Notes: generated by a model not told the origin, from the sequence alone. Shown: positions 1 to 8,128, counted from the stretch's first letter. The stretch: DNA of 10,865 bases from Erysipelotrichaceae bacterium (GCA_031271635.1 JAISVG010000049.1:1-10865), one strand, 5' to 3'. Numbers and translations: made by a program.

Positions 1-70
1 AAAATCATCATCAAGATGCCTTTTTTATCCGGTCATTGGCTTTTTTTATTGGCAAAACACGAAAAAAAAT

Positions 71-98
71 TTTACTAAGTGATAATAACTGCTATTAT
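71..98 (+). promoter_or_regulatory. Possible sigma-A promoter of the lipoprotein gene
   Basis: TTTACT at 71-76 (four of six matches to TTGACA) and TATTAT at 93-98 (five of six matches to TATAAT) are separated by 16 bases. They lie about 50 bases before the lipoprotein start, which would give a short leader starting near 105. In DNA this rich in A and T such matches arise by chance fairly often, so this is a candidate only. The first 70 bases of the window contain T-runs but no convincing hairpin or gene end. Confidence 0.3.
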
Positions 99-134
99 TT
101 AAGTGCAAGACTTAATAAAACTAAGTTGAATGAA

Positions 135-141
135 AGGGAGG
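135..141 (+). promoter_or_regulatory. Ribosome binding site that fixes the lipoprotein start
   Basis: AGGGAGG lies five bases before the ATG at 147. The reading frame is open further upstream, to an ATG at 36, but that ATG has no such site. Only the start at 147 puts a Lys-rich signal peptide and lipobox at the N-terminus. Confidence 0.85.
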
Positions 142-146
142 ATTTT

Positions 147-1574
147 ATGAAAAAAGGTTTGAAAATTTGGTCGAGTTTACCGCTGATGCTGAGTTTTTTC
201 TTCGTTCTAACCTCTTGTGTTGATACGGTTCTTGTTGATGCTGAGACTCCAACTGTCTCTAATCTTAGTGGGGCGACATATGTTAGAGATGAGGTCGCAG
301 CAGCACTAAGTGTCGAAGCGAGCATTAGTGACGGCGGTGTCTTGTCATACCAGTGGTACCAAAACACTGAAGACCAGACGACAGGAGCCGAAGTCATTGG
401 GACAAATAGTGACAACTATCTTCCGAGTACTGCTGTCATTGGAACGACATATTATTACGTTATTGTCACAAACACTAACGATGAGGTTACGGGGGCAAAC
501 ACGGCAAGCCATACTTCCAATACCGTGGCAATTACCGTCACCGAAGTTCCTAATCCATTTAGTTTAGAAGATGGAGTTTATATTTTTGAAAGCCATCGTA
601 TCACCATTAATGATGAACCTTATGATGGTTCTGACTTTGACGGCTATCTTCAAGAACAAATGTGGGTTACATTAAAGGAAGGAAAACTAACTGCCGAAAA
701 CGACTCCCATGTTTTTTACGATGCAAGTGACTACACGATTGATGCTATTACTGGTGCAATAACCATTACCGATCCAATTAATCTTTATCCTGGTAGTCCC
801 GCTGATACGCTTGTTGCGTGCACAAGTTCTGATAGTAAACTCTTAATTGCCCAAAGTTTTACTTATAACGAGGATAGAGTCACGATTAACCATGTGTTTG
901 AAAAAACTCTCGTTCCCCAATTAGCGGCACCTCAAGCTGAAATCAATGAGATTGATGGTGCTTATATTGCCTCTTGGACCTATGATGAAGATGCTAGTTA
1001 CTACCAAGCTCTCATCATTAATACCGACACCACAGAGATAATGCGTAACAATCTTTATAACAATTATTATGAAGTTGTTGATGGTATTGCTTCGCTTCCG
1101 ATTGACGGTTTACTTGGAAGTTACATCTTCATGATTCGTGCGATGGGGGATCGAACTCATCATATTACTAGTCCTTGGTCAAGCGAGATTCCTTATCTTT
1201 TTATAAAGTCATATGAACTTGATGATGGAATCTATCGTTATCAAAATCATAGTGTTACGGTTAATGATCTTCCCTTTTATGGTTCTGAAGATTTTGCCTT
1301 AACAACCCTTGCAGTAACTCTCTCAAACGGACTTCTTACCGCGGAAAGTAGTGACCCATGGAAGTTTTATGAAGATGCACCCTATTCAATTGAAGATGAC
1401 GGGGATTTTGTAATTAGTCAAGATGTTAATCTTCCGGCTTACGCTCCTGCGGGAACTAACACCTTTTTAAGAAGCCAAGACGGAATGATTGTTGTCATCT
1501 TGACCTTCCTCGTTGAAGAGGGTAATTTAGGTCTCGTAGTTGTCACTCACTTGTTGGCAAAAAGTAGTAGTTAA
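147..1574 (+). CDS. Secreted lipoprotein with Ig-like, FN3-like and duplicated novel modules
   Basis: A 475-residue protein predicted to be anchored by lipid on the outer face of the membrane. Residues 1-24 form a lipoprotein signal: MKK, a hydrophobic stretch, then the lipobox L-T-S-C with the lipidated Cys at 24. Residues ~31-135 resemble bacterial Ig-like domains: a SYQWYQN strand, then GTTYYYVIVTNTN, the usual pattern of cell-surface Ig repeats. Residues ~139-253 and ~357-473 are two diverged copies of one module (each opens with L-x-D-G-[VI]-Y, then [ND]-D-x-P-[YF]-x-G-S, then L-T-A-E). I do not recognise this module. Between them, residues ~257-353 have the spacing of an FN3-like sandwich (ASWTYDEDASYYQAL, then SYIFMIRA, then SPWS). 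No catalytic motif is visible, so a binding or adhesion role is an inference. The start is set by AGGGAGG five bases upstream, not the ATG at 36. It is probably transcribed alone, and no clear terminator follows. Confidence 0.88.
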   Translation: MKKGLKIWSSLPLMLSFFFVLTSCVDTVLVDAETPTVSNLSGATYVRDEVAAALSVEASISDGGVLSYQWYQNTEDQTTGAEVIGTNSDNYLPSTAVIGTTYYYVIVTNTNDEVTGANTASHTSNTVAITVTEVPNPFSLEDGVYIFESHRITINDEPYDGSDFDGYLQEQMWVTLKEGKLTAENDSHVFYDASDYTIDAITGAITITDPINLYPGSPADTLVACTSSDSKLLIAQSFTYNEDRVTINHVFEKTLVPQLAAPQAEINEIDGAYIASWTYDEDASYYQALIINTDTTEIMRNNLYNNYYEVVDGIASLPIDGLLGSYIFMIRAMGDRTHHITSPWSSEIPYLFIKSYELDDGIYRYQNHSVTVNDLPFYGSEDFALTTLAVTLSNGLLTAESSDPWKFYEDAPYSIEDDGDFVISQDVNLPAYAPAGTNTFLRSQDGMIVVILTFLVEEGNLGLVVVTHLLAKSSS

Positions 1575-1661
1575 GAATTTAATTATTGTTCTTATCGCCA
1601 TTGATGTGTCAAAGTATTACAACCATTTTATACTGCATCGTTAATATAAAATTCAGCTGCG

Positions 1662-1687
1662 TATGATAAACTGAGAGCAGTTAGGAT
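1662..1687 (+). promoter_or_regulatory. Possible -10 box, small dyad and RBS before the four-helix membrane protein
   Basis: TATGAT at 1662-1667 could be a -10 box, but no good -35 lies 16-18 bases upstream. AACTG (1669-1673) and CAGTT (1678-1682) form a five-base inverted repeat around AGAG, just where a transcript would begin. AGGAT at 1683-1687 is a Shine-Dalgarno site seven bases before the ATG at 1695, and it favours that start over the ATG at 1686, which overlaps the site itself. The RBS is well supported; the promoter and dyad are tentative. Confidence 0.4.
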
Positions 1688-1694
1688 GATATTT

Positions 1695-2804
1695 ATGAAT
1701 CAAGTGAAACAAAAACAGCGACAATACATGATAATTATGGTAATTATTCTTCTTGTAGGTTTTCTTGGGTGTATGCTCTCAATAGCGCTTTTTGTTAATC
1801 TTTTTGGGACTGAACCAACCGCTAATGAAATTACCATTATTTCGGTCGTTATTTCATTTTTCTTTGTTTTAATGCTTTCATCGCTGTTTTTTCTTATTCC
1901 ATATCAAAAGCTGGCGAAATCTATCGAAAGAAGAAACTTTTTTGGTTACGAAAAGAAACCAAAAACTCTCACTCCTGACGGTGCGCCTTTTCTTATCGCC
2001 CAAACGACCGATGATAATCTTTTACTAAGAGATAAAATCCTGTTTGAATATATTAAAATGCGCAATAGATATCCACTGTTGTTTTTAGGTCTTATTATGT
2101 TTTTTCTTTTCGTTTTTGGTTTAGGGGTCGTCGGAGCGTTTGTTAAAATAGTTTCCGAAGATGGGTCGCAAGATCTACTTCGCGAAAAACTCCCGCTTTT
2201 TCTTTCTGGTTTAGGAGCACTACTGCTTGGAGCATTAATCCTAGCGGCACTAATTCTTAGACAACGTGCTTTTAATAGAAGTCCGGAAAAAGCTCAAGTC
2301 GAAGCCAAAATCAAAGATTTTATTGACGGCATTAAAAGTGCTTTCGAGATCCCAGAGACCTCCCTTGACATCGATACTATTACTTTTAGTTATAAATGCA
2401 TTGGCAAACGAAAAAGTAAAATATATACAACTACTGGAACACCATATCATTGTTTAAACTTTTGGTATTTTGTTGATAAAAAGCACCTTTATATCGCTGA
2501 TGTCGTTAATAAATTCCAGATTCCCCTTACCTCAATTAAGTCAATTGAGGAGATTACTTCTTACATTAATTTTATCGGATGGAACAAGAGTACTTCACTA
2601 AAAGAGTTTAGAGAGTTTCAAAAGAAACACCATGTCAAAAGCATTAATGGAGGCTTTGCAGCTCATTATGTCATCGTCACCATCGATGATCCCGATCATG
2701 GCATTTATCAGATACTACTCCCGAGCTATGAAGCCAACGCCTTTTCTTCATTAGTTGAGATTCCAATTACGAAGGCTGTTCCAAGGAAACAAAAACTTTC
2801 TTAA
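1695..2804 (+). CDS. Four-helix membrane protein with large C-terminal soluble domain, unknown function
   Basis: A 369-residue protein. Hydrophobic segments at about 12-37, 46-69, 127-149 and 167-188 form two hairpins, separated by a charged loop (~70-126). A soluble part (189-369) follows. By the positive-inside rule (KQKQRQ at the N-terminus, RQR after helix 4) both ends should be cytoplasmic. The C-terminal part has alternating beta-strands, with 'HLYIADVVNKFQIPLTSIKS' at about residues 258-277. That is the sort of strand-turn-strand pattern seen in bacterial PH-like domains. This is a resemblance only, and I cannot name the family. It has the same general plan (N-terminal helices, soluble beta-rich C-terminus) as the DUF3137 protein at 8562, but no clear sequence match. 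The AGGAT site before 1695 sets the start. Its TAA overlaps the stop of the convergent DUF1667 gene. Confidence 0.8.
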   Translation: MNQVKQKQRQYMIIMVIILLVGFLGCMLSIALFVNLFGTEPTANEITIISVVISFFFVLMLSSLFFLIPYQKLAKSIERRNFFGYEKKPKTLTPDGAPFLIAQTTDDNLLLRDKILFEYIKMRNRYPLLFLGLIMFFLFVFGLGVVGAFVKIVSEDGSQDLLREKLPLFLSGLGALLLGALILAALILRQRAFNRSPEKAQVEAKIKDFIDGIKSAFEIPETSLDIDTITFSYKCIGKRKSKIYTTTGTPYHCLNFWYFVDKKHLYIADVVNKFQIPLTSIKSIEEITSYINFIGWNKSTSLKEFREFQKKHHVKSINGGFAAHYVIVTIDDPDHGIYQILLPSYEANAFSSLVEIPITKAVPRKQKLS

Positions 2805-3160
2805 TACTGCTTCGTCTCTTTATCAATCGTCGCGCTCGCAACAATATCAACACCTAAATTCCCGACATTAGTGGCAATCACTTCGCCAGCTTGTACTGGT
2901 CGATCAAGCACGATTTTCTTAATTTCCTTCATTACTTTCATAATTAATGCTTTTTTGACCGGCTCTTTAGTGCGAACTGGAAGCATTTTAACCATAAATC
3001 CGGTAATCGGAATGGTACTTGTAATCATTCTTGTGGGGTTTGAAACCTCCTGCTTCCCATAAATAGCCCCACGAGAACAAAAATTGCCAGTCACATTTAG
3101 GTTTTCATCAACCTCAAGGTGACAGCCCCGAGGGCAAATAATGCAGATTAGTTTTTTCAT
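2801..3160 (-). CDS. DUF1667 cysteine protein of the glycerol-3-phosphate dehydrogenase module
   Basis: A 119-residue cytoplasmic protein of the DUF1667 family. The N-terminus carries C6-x2-C9-P-x-G-C13 and C28-x-R-G, four cysteines placed to bind a metal or Fe-S cluster. Further family features are NPTRMITSTIPI (about 41-52), LPVRTKEPVKK (60-70), and a C-terminal half with RPVQAGEVI and a final VDIVASAT. DUF1667 genes usually sit directly beside a GlpA-like dehydrogenase and its FAD/NAD partner (for example the Thermotoga maritima TM1432-1434 group), as here. The protein's biochemical job is not established; an electron-transfer or assembly role is inferred from the cysteines and the linkage. 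The start overlaps the upstream gene's TGA as ATGA, and GAGG at 3168-3171, seven bases upstream, serves as RBS. It is the last gene of the operon. Confidence 0.88.
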   Translation of the reverse strand: MKKLICIICPRGCHLEVDENLNVTGNFCSRGAIYGKQEVSNPTRMITSTIPITGFMVKMLPVRTKEPVKKALIMKVMKEIKKIVLDRPVQAGEVIATNVGNLGVDIVASATIDKETKQY

Positions 3161-4413
3161 TCAAGGACCTCAACTTCATAGTGTAATGGTTCAGAATTTT
3201 GGAGGAATAACGCGGCTTTGACTTCAAGACTCACCATCTCAGAAGGAATTAGATAGAGTCGCACGACTTGGAATAATACTTCATTTTTGGCGTTTAATAG
3301 TTTAATACGAGCCTTTAAAATTGGAAAACGAACGCGGAATTGAAAGGTAACTGCAGTATCACTTTGATGGATTCTGATGTATTCAGGGATTAAGTATCCC
3401 ATTTCTTTTGCTTTTAAGACTGCGAACTCTTGAAGGGAAACTTCATTTTGGTTTTGGAGATAATGATAAGCATTAGTCGCAGCAATTCTCGCCTCTTTAA
3501 CAACAAAATCAACGAGATCATGGACATGAAGACAGTTACCGGCACTAAAAATACCAGGGATCTCTGAGGCAAAATGATTGTCTACTAAAAGACCACGAGT
3601 TGATGAGGTCACAAATTTTGGATTATTAAAAATTTCTAAATTAGGGATTAAACCTACCGAAAGAACTAGGGTATCAACTTCATAAATCTTTTCCGTGCCG
3701 AGAATCGGTTGATAATTAGCATCAACTTTTGAGATCTCAATTTTTTCAAGTCGTTCCTTCCCAATGACTTTCGTCACCGTATGGGATAAGTATAACGGAA
3801 TCTCATAATCTTCAAGACACTGCACGATATTACGGTTTAAGCCATTAGAATAAGGCATGATTTCCGCTACTCCTAAAACCTTCGCGCCTTCAAGCGTGAG
3901 GCGTCTTGCCATAATAAGTCCAATATCACCGCTTCCCAGTACGAAAACCTGTTTCCCGACCTTTTGTCCCAAAATATTCTGATAATACTGGGCTTGTCCC
4001 GCAGTAATAACGCCTTTAGGGCGATCACCTGGGAGTTTAATTGCACCCGCTGATCTTTCATAACAACCGACTGTAAAAATAATCGCTTGGGCTTTAATAA
4101 TTACCAAGCCCTGAGGACTTGAGACAGTAATCTCTTTATTAGCATTAATATTAAGAACTGTATGTTCAAACCATACCTCAATATTGCGTTCTTGGGTCAT
4201 TGCGGCATAACGAGCCAAAAACTCAGGTCCAGTCAATTCTTCTTGAAATTCTTGAAGTCCAAAACCGTTATGAATGCATTGATTAAGAATTCCGCCAAGG
4301 ACACGTCCTTTTTCAAGAATTAAGATATCCTTAACTCCTAAATCATATGCTTTAATCGCCGCGGCCATTCCAGCTGAGCCGCCCCCAATAATTACTAAAG
4401 TACGGCTAATCAT
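3157..4413 (-). CDS. FAD/NAD(P)-dependent oxidoreductase, partner subunit of GlpA-like dehydrogenase
   Basis: A 418-residue two-dinucleotide-binding flavoprotein. GGGSAG at 10-15 is the FAD-binding Rossmann turn, ending in the acidic residue of ILEKG (32-36). LNQCIHNGFG at 43-52 and TVGCYERSAG at 114-123 are typical of the subfamily found beside GlpA and DUF1667. GSGDIG at 160-165 is the second (NAD(P)H) Rossmann turn. GIFSAGNCLHVHDLVD at 287-302 is the C-terminal FAD motif. No CxxC redox disulfide of the thioredoxin-reductase kind is seen. The likely role is to take electrons from the neighbouring dehydrogenase and reduce NAD(P)+, or the reverse. That is inferred from the family and operon. 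The gene starts within the previous stop (ATGA), has AAGGAG five bases upstream (4419-4424), and ends in TGA overlapping the DUF1667 start. Confidence 0.9.
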   Translation of the reverse strand: MISRTLVIIGGGSAGMAAAIKAYDLGVKDILILEKGRVLGGILNQCIHNGFGLQEFQEELTGPEFLARYAAMTQERNIEVWFEHTVLNINANKEITVSSPQGLVIIKAQAIIFTVGCYERSAGAIKLPGDRPKGVITAGQAQYYQNILGQKVGKQVFVLGSGDIGLIMARRLTLEGAKVLGVAEIMPYSNGLNRNIVQCLEDYEIPLYLSHTVTKVIGKERLEKIEISKVDANYQPILGTEKIYEVDTLVLSVGLIPNLEIFNNPKFVTSSTRGLLVDNHFASEIPGIFSAGNCLHVHDLVDFVVKEARIAATNAYHYLQNQNEVSLQEFAVLKAKEMGYLIPEYIRIHQSDTAVTFQFRVRFPILKARIKLLNAKNEVLFQVVRLYLIPSEMVSLEVKAALFLQNSEPLHYEVEVLE

Positions 4414-5852
4414 CTTGACTCCTTGATAATAATATTAGTTTCAAGTTCATCGTAATTAATATCGTTTAAATCTTTTTTTAAAACTTCACTTAAGAGGGTC
4501 ACAATTTTTGGACCACAGAAGCCGCCTTGACATTTTCCAAAACCACAACGGAGACGTTTTTTAATGCCCTTAATAGTAGTAGGAAAATATGAACGTGAGA
4601 AGAGATCAAGAATTTCACCTTTTGAAATCTTTTCGCAGTTACAAATAATGAGACCATAATCTGATCGTGTCTTAATAAGTGCCGCACGAGCCTCATCACT
4701 TAGTTCATTTAACTTGACATATTTTTTTACCAAAGGATTATAGTTTTTCTTCTCGACTAAAGAAAGTCGTGATTTTAAATACTTATTAATGACATATTCT
4801 GCAACCGCTGGGGCGCTAGCAAAGCCAGGGCTTTCAATCCCAATAAGATTAATGAAATTTGGATGCTTTTCACTTAATGGTTCAAGATGAAAATCACCAT
4901 CACTAGGAGTTGGTCTTAAACCAGCATAAACCCGAATCACTTGGTGCATTGGGGTGCTTGGAACCAAGGTCTTAGCGTGCTTTGCAATTTCATTTAATGT
5001 TAAGGTATCAGTCGCAAGATCATCAAAAGCTTCTGTATACTCACTTGATGGACCAACTAAATAAGTGCCACCAGTGGTGGGAATGACAAGAATTCCCTTG
5101 CCTTTCTTTGAAGGAACGGGAAAAATTGGTCTTGTTACTAAGGGTTGGAACTGTTTTTCAAGAACAAAATATTCGCCTTTTCTTGGGGTGATCTTAAAAG
5201 ACGGAGTCTCAAGAAGCGAGGCAACTTTAACCCCATTCACCCCACTAGCATTAATGACAAGTTTGGTTTCATATGAACCCTGATTTGTCACTACTTGATA
5301 ACCACCATCAACTTGTGCAATTGCGGTGACTAAATGATTAAGTTTTAAAGTAACACCATTATCAAGGGCATTCTCAATTGCGTGTGAGACGAGATTAAAG
5401 GGATCAATATATCCACAGGTTTTACAGTATAAAGCGCCATAATTATCCTTTAAGACATTTGGTTCAAGTTCCAAAACGCGTCTTGGATAAATATAAGAAC
5501 ACTTAACCCCGTTTTGTTTTCCGCGTCTTACTAAATCTTGGACTAGGATCTTCTCATCTTCACTAGTTGCTACCACAAGACTACCTGACTGCTTAAAACT
5601 AACATCAAGTTCTTCACATAACTTAGGATATAAAGCGTTCCCACGAACATTTAGCTTCGCTTTTAGGGTCCCAGGAAGCGGATCATAACCAGCATGAATA
5701 ATTGCCGAGTTTGCCATACTGGTAACATTCCCGACATCATTCTCTTTATCAAGAATCAAAACATCTAATTGATATCTAGCTAGTTCACGGGCCAAAACCG
5801 CACCCGTCACTCCGGCTCCGATAATCACAATATCATATTTTTTAGTGGTCAT
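4410..5852 (-). CDS. GlpA-like FAD-dependent glycerol-3-phosphate dehydrogenase with C-terminal [2Fe-2S] domain
   Basis: A 480-residue flavoprotein of the DAO superfamily. GAGVTG at 12-17 is the FAD-binding turn, with acidic D35 at the end of the second strand. MANSAIIHAGYD (46-57) matches the glycerol-3-phosphate/2-hydroxyacid oxidase group, and GLRPTPSDGDFH is the late FAD/substrate motif. The C-terminal part (~400-446) is a BFD-like [2Fe-2S] domain: C404-x-C406, then C436-x4-C441, plus C446. The probable reaction is sn-glycerol 3-phosphate to dihydroxyacetone phosphate, electrons leaving through the cluster to the adjacent FAD/NAD(P) subunit. An L-2-hydroxyglutarate-type substrate cannot be excluded, because no glpK or glpF lies in the window. 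The start overlaps the pnp stop by one base (TAATG) with no Shine-Dalgarno site, so translation is probably coupled to pnp. The TGA stop lies in ATGA with the next start. Confidence 0.88.
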   Translation of the reverse strand: MTTKKYDIVIIGAGVTGAVLARELARYQLDVLILDKENDVGNVTSMANSAIIHAGYDPLPGTLKAKLNVRGNALYPKLCEELDVSFKQSGSLVVATSEDEKILVQDLVRRGKQNGVKCSYIYPRRVLELEPNVLKDNYGALYCKTCGYIDPFNLVSHAIENALDNGVTLKLNHLVTAIAQVDGGYQVVTNQGSYETKLVINASGVNGVKVASLLETPSFKITPRKGEYFVLEKQFQPLVTRPIFPVPSKKGKGILVIPTTGGTYLVGPSSEYTEAFDDLATDTLTLNEIAKHAKTLVPSTPMHQVIRVYAGLRPTPSDGDFHLEPLSEKHPNFINLIGIESPGFASAPAVAEYVINKYLKSRLSLVEKKNYNPLVKKYVKLNELSDEARAALIKTRSDYGLIICNCEKISKGEILDLFSRSYFPTTIKGIKKRLRCGFGKCQGGFCGPKIVTLLSEVLKKDLNDINYDELETNIIIKESR

Positions 5853-8053
5853 TATTTTTTATTAAAAGGTTTACGGAACGGACGACGACCATCCTTCTTC
5901 TCATCACGTTTCACATCTTTAATCTCATCACTTGGATCATGAGGAACAAATTCTTTATGGGAAACTTTAATCTTTCCTTGAGCATCAATCTCAGTCACGA
6001 TGACTTTTAACTCATCGCCCACTTTAACAATGTCACTCGCCTTAGCAACATAACCCCACGCAAGACGTGAGACATGACATAAGCCATCAACATTTCCAAA
6101 AAGATTGACAAAAGCGCCATAATCTTCAACTCGAGTTACTTTACCAACGTAGATTTCACCCACTTCAGCAACTTTGACAATATCCATAATCATTTGAGTG
6201 GCCTTATCAATCGCGGCACGGTCCATATGATAAATCGTGACACTACCATCATCTTCAATATCAATTTTAACGCCATCCGCAGCATCAATAATGCCATTAA
6301 TAACTTTACCGCCTTGGCCAATAACTTCACGAATCTTATCTTTATCAATCATGAAATGGTTCATTTTTGGAGCATATTTTCCGACTTCAGGTCGGGGTTC
6401 ATTAATAGCTCCAAGCATCACTTCACGAATCGCGGCACGGGCCACTTTAGCCTGTTCAAGGGCTTCTTTTAAAATCTCTTTTGAGATACCACGAATCTTA
6501 ATATCCATTTGAAGAGCGGTAATCCCGTTTTTCGTTCCGGCAACTTTAAAGTCCATGTCTCCAAAATGGTCTTCAAGACCTTGAATATCAGTTAAAATGG
6601 TGTATGGATATTTCCCATCAAGAGGCCCACTAGAAACAAGACCCATTGCAATACCAGAAACAACATCCTTAATTGGAACTCCGGCCGCCATCAGTGACAT
6701 ACAACCAGCACAGATTGAAGCCTGCGATGAAGAACCATTACTTTCTAAAACTTCACTCACGACGCGAATCGTATAAGGGAAGGTTTCAATGGAGGGAATC
6801 ACATAAGAAAGGGCTCTTTCACCAAGCGCTCCATGTCCGACTTCGCGGCGTCCTGGACGACCCATACGACCGACTTCACCAACAGAATATGGAGGGAAGT
6901 TATAATGATGTAAGAATTTACGCGTATCCTCTTCCGTTAAATTATCAATAATTTGCTCATCTTTAAGGGAACCAAGTGTCGTAACTGAAAGAACTTGGGT
7001 TTGGCCACGAGTAAATAAAGCCGAACCATGGACCCGCGGTAATAAATCAACTTCCGCTGCTAAAGGACGGATTTCATCAACCTTTCTTCCATCGGGACGG
7101 ATTTTTTCATCAGTAATCAAACGTCTTACTTCATCAGCAACTAATTGTTCAAGGACATTTTTAACCATGGAAACCGTTTGATCGTGTTCTTTAGTATCTT
7201 TATAAGTAACTTCAGCATCATAATATGCAATCACTTCCTCTTCAATCGCGGTAATTTTATGTTGACGTTCCAGCTTATCAAAAGTCGAAATGGCTGCGAT
7301 TAGGCGGTTTTTGGCCTTTGTTTCGATCTCTTTTACTAAAGTCTCAGGAATTTTAAATAAATCAATTTGTCGTTTTGGTTTTCCGACTTCTTTAACAATT
7401 CTTTCTTGAAATTCACAGAGTTTAATAATAGCTTCATGACCAAACATCAAGGCTTCAAGCATTTCGGTTTCGCTTAATTCGGCCGCGCCGGCTTCCACCA
7501 TGTTAATCGCAATTTTCGTTCCTGCCACCGCTAATTGAAGATCTGATTGCTCTTTTTGAAGGGCGGTGGGATTAATAATTAACTTCCCATCAACTCTTCC
7601 AACATATACACCAGCGATAGGACCATCAAAAGGAATATCAGAAATACAGAGGGCTAAGGATGAGCCAAACATCGCTGACATCTCAGGAGTGGCATCATAA
7701 TCAACAGAAAGGACCGTATTTACAATTTGGACTTCGTTACGGAAGCCTTCCTCAAACATCGGACGAATCGGACGATCAATCAAACGCCCTGTTAAAGTCG
7801 CATGTTCGCTAGCTTGGCCTTCTCTTCTTAAAAAGGAGCCCGGAATCTTTCCGACGGAGTATTGTTTTTCTTCATAATTAACAGTTAGGGGGAAGAAATC
7901 ACCCTCTTTGGGTTTTTGTGATGCACATACCGTTGATAAAACAGCAGTTTCATCAAGTCTTACTAGAACCGCTCCATCAGCCTGTTTCGCTAGTTGCCCA
8001 ATCTCAACTCGAAGTTTTTTGCCTTCGAATTCTAAGTCGAATACTTTTTTCAT
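5852..8053 (-). CDS. pnp: Polyribonucleotide nucleotidyltransferase (PNPase)
   Basis: A complete 733-residue PNPase, the usual length in Firmicutes. It degrades RNA 3' to 5' by phosphorolysis, releasing nucleoside diphosphates, as a trimer in the cytoplasm. Domains in order: first RNase PH fold (~1-220, with GSFLRREG 72-79 and GRLIDRPIRPMF 89-100), helical linker (~240-310), second, catalytic RNase PH fold (~315-550), KH (~560-625, IGQGGK loop 578-583) and S1 (~631-700). Active-site signatures are intact: RPGRREVGHGALGERAL (399-415), SNGSSSQAS (438-446), and D495/D501 in DHFGDMDFKVAGT. The tail after ~702 is charged and basic. ATG has AAGAGGT eight bases upstream. It is the first gene of a four-gene operon; rpsO, its common upstream neighbour, is not present, and the gene upstream is divergent. 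Being followed by a glycerol-3-phosphate dehydrogenase module is an unusual linkage. Confidence 0.98.
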   Translation of the reverse strand: MKKVFDLEFEGKKLRVEIGQLAKQADGAVLVRLDETAVLSTVCASQKPKEGDFFPLTVNYEEKQYSVGKIPGSFLRREGQASEHATLTGRLIDRPIRPMFEEGFRNEVQIVNTVLSVDYDATPEMSAMFGSSLALCISDIPFDGPIAGVYVGRVDGKLIINPTALQKEQSDLQLAVAGTKIAINMVEAGAAELSETEMLEALMFGHEAIIKLCEFQERIVKEVGKPKRQIDLFKIPETLVKEIETKAKNRLIAAISTFDKLERQHKITAIEEEVIAYYDAEVTYKDTKEHDQTVSMVKNVLEQLVADEVRRLITDEKIRPDGRKVDEIRPLAAEVDLLPRVHGSALFTRGQTQVLSVTTLGSLKDEQIIDNLTEEDTRKFLHHYNFPPYSVGEVGRMGRPGRREVGHGALGERALSYVIPSIETFPYTIRVVSEVLESNGSSSQASICAGCMSLMAAGVPIKDVVSGIAMGLVSSGPLDGKYPYTILTDIQGLEDHFGDMDFKVAGTKNGITALQMDIKIRGISKEILKEALEQAKVARAAIREVMLGAINEPRPEVGKYAPKMNHFMIDKDKIREVIGQGGKVINGIIDAADGVKIDIEDDGSVTIYHMDRAAIDKATQMIMDIVKVAEVGEIYVGKVTRVEDYGAFVNLFGNVDGLCHVSRLAWGYVAKASDIVKVGDELKVIVTEIDAQGKIKVSHKEFVPHDPSDEIKDVKRDEKKDGRRPFRKPFNKK

Positions 8054-8061
8054 CTTTTTTT

Positions 8062-8068
8062 ACCTCTT
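8062..8068 (-). promoter_or_regulatory. Ribosome binding site of pnp
   Basis: On the minus strand AAGAGGT lies eight bases before the pnp ATG at 8053, supporting that start. Confidence 0.85.
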
Positions 8069-8082
8069 TTCTTTTGTTAAAC

Positions 8083-8088
8083 ATTATA
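8083..8088 (-). promoter_or_regulatory. -10 box of the pnp operon promoter
   Basis: A perfect TATAAT on the minus strand, 29 bases before the pnp start, would start transcription near 8076 and give a leader of about 20 bases carrying the RBS. The position 17 bases upstream (TAACAG) is a poor -35. This is the only promoter-like site seen for the four-gene operon. A leader this short leaves no room for the long RNase III-processed hairpin known from E. coli pnp autoregulation. Confidence 0.5.
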
Positions 8089-8128
8089 AGTATACATTAA
8101 TATTGCTGTTATTTATATAAATATAAAA

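Noticed and set aside
1..78. 3' end of an upstream gene in the frame starting at base 1 (stop at 76-78)
   Set aside because: Only 25 codons are visible, rich in Lys and Phe from A- and T-runs, with no recognisable family signature.
36..146. N-terminal extension of the lipoprotein reading frame to an ATG at 36
   Set aside because: No RBS precedes it, and it would bury the signal peptide and lipobox; the start at 147 has AGGGAGG at correct spacing.
1572..1594. TAAGAA ... TTCTTA inverted repeat after the lipoprotein gene as a terminator
   Set aside because: The stem is AT-only apart from one G-C pair, the loop is 11 bases and no T-run follows, so it is too weak.
1601..1634. TTGATG (1601-1606) with TATACT (1629-1634) as a promoter for the membrane protein
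   Set aside because: The 22-base spacer is too long for a standard promoter.
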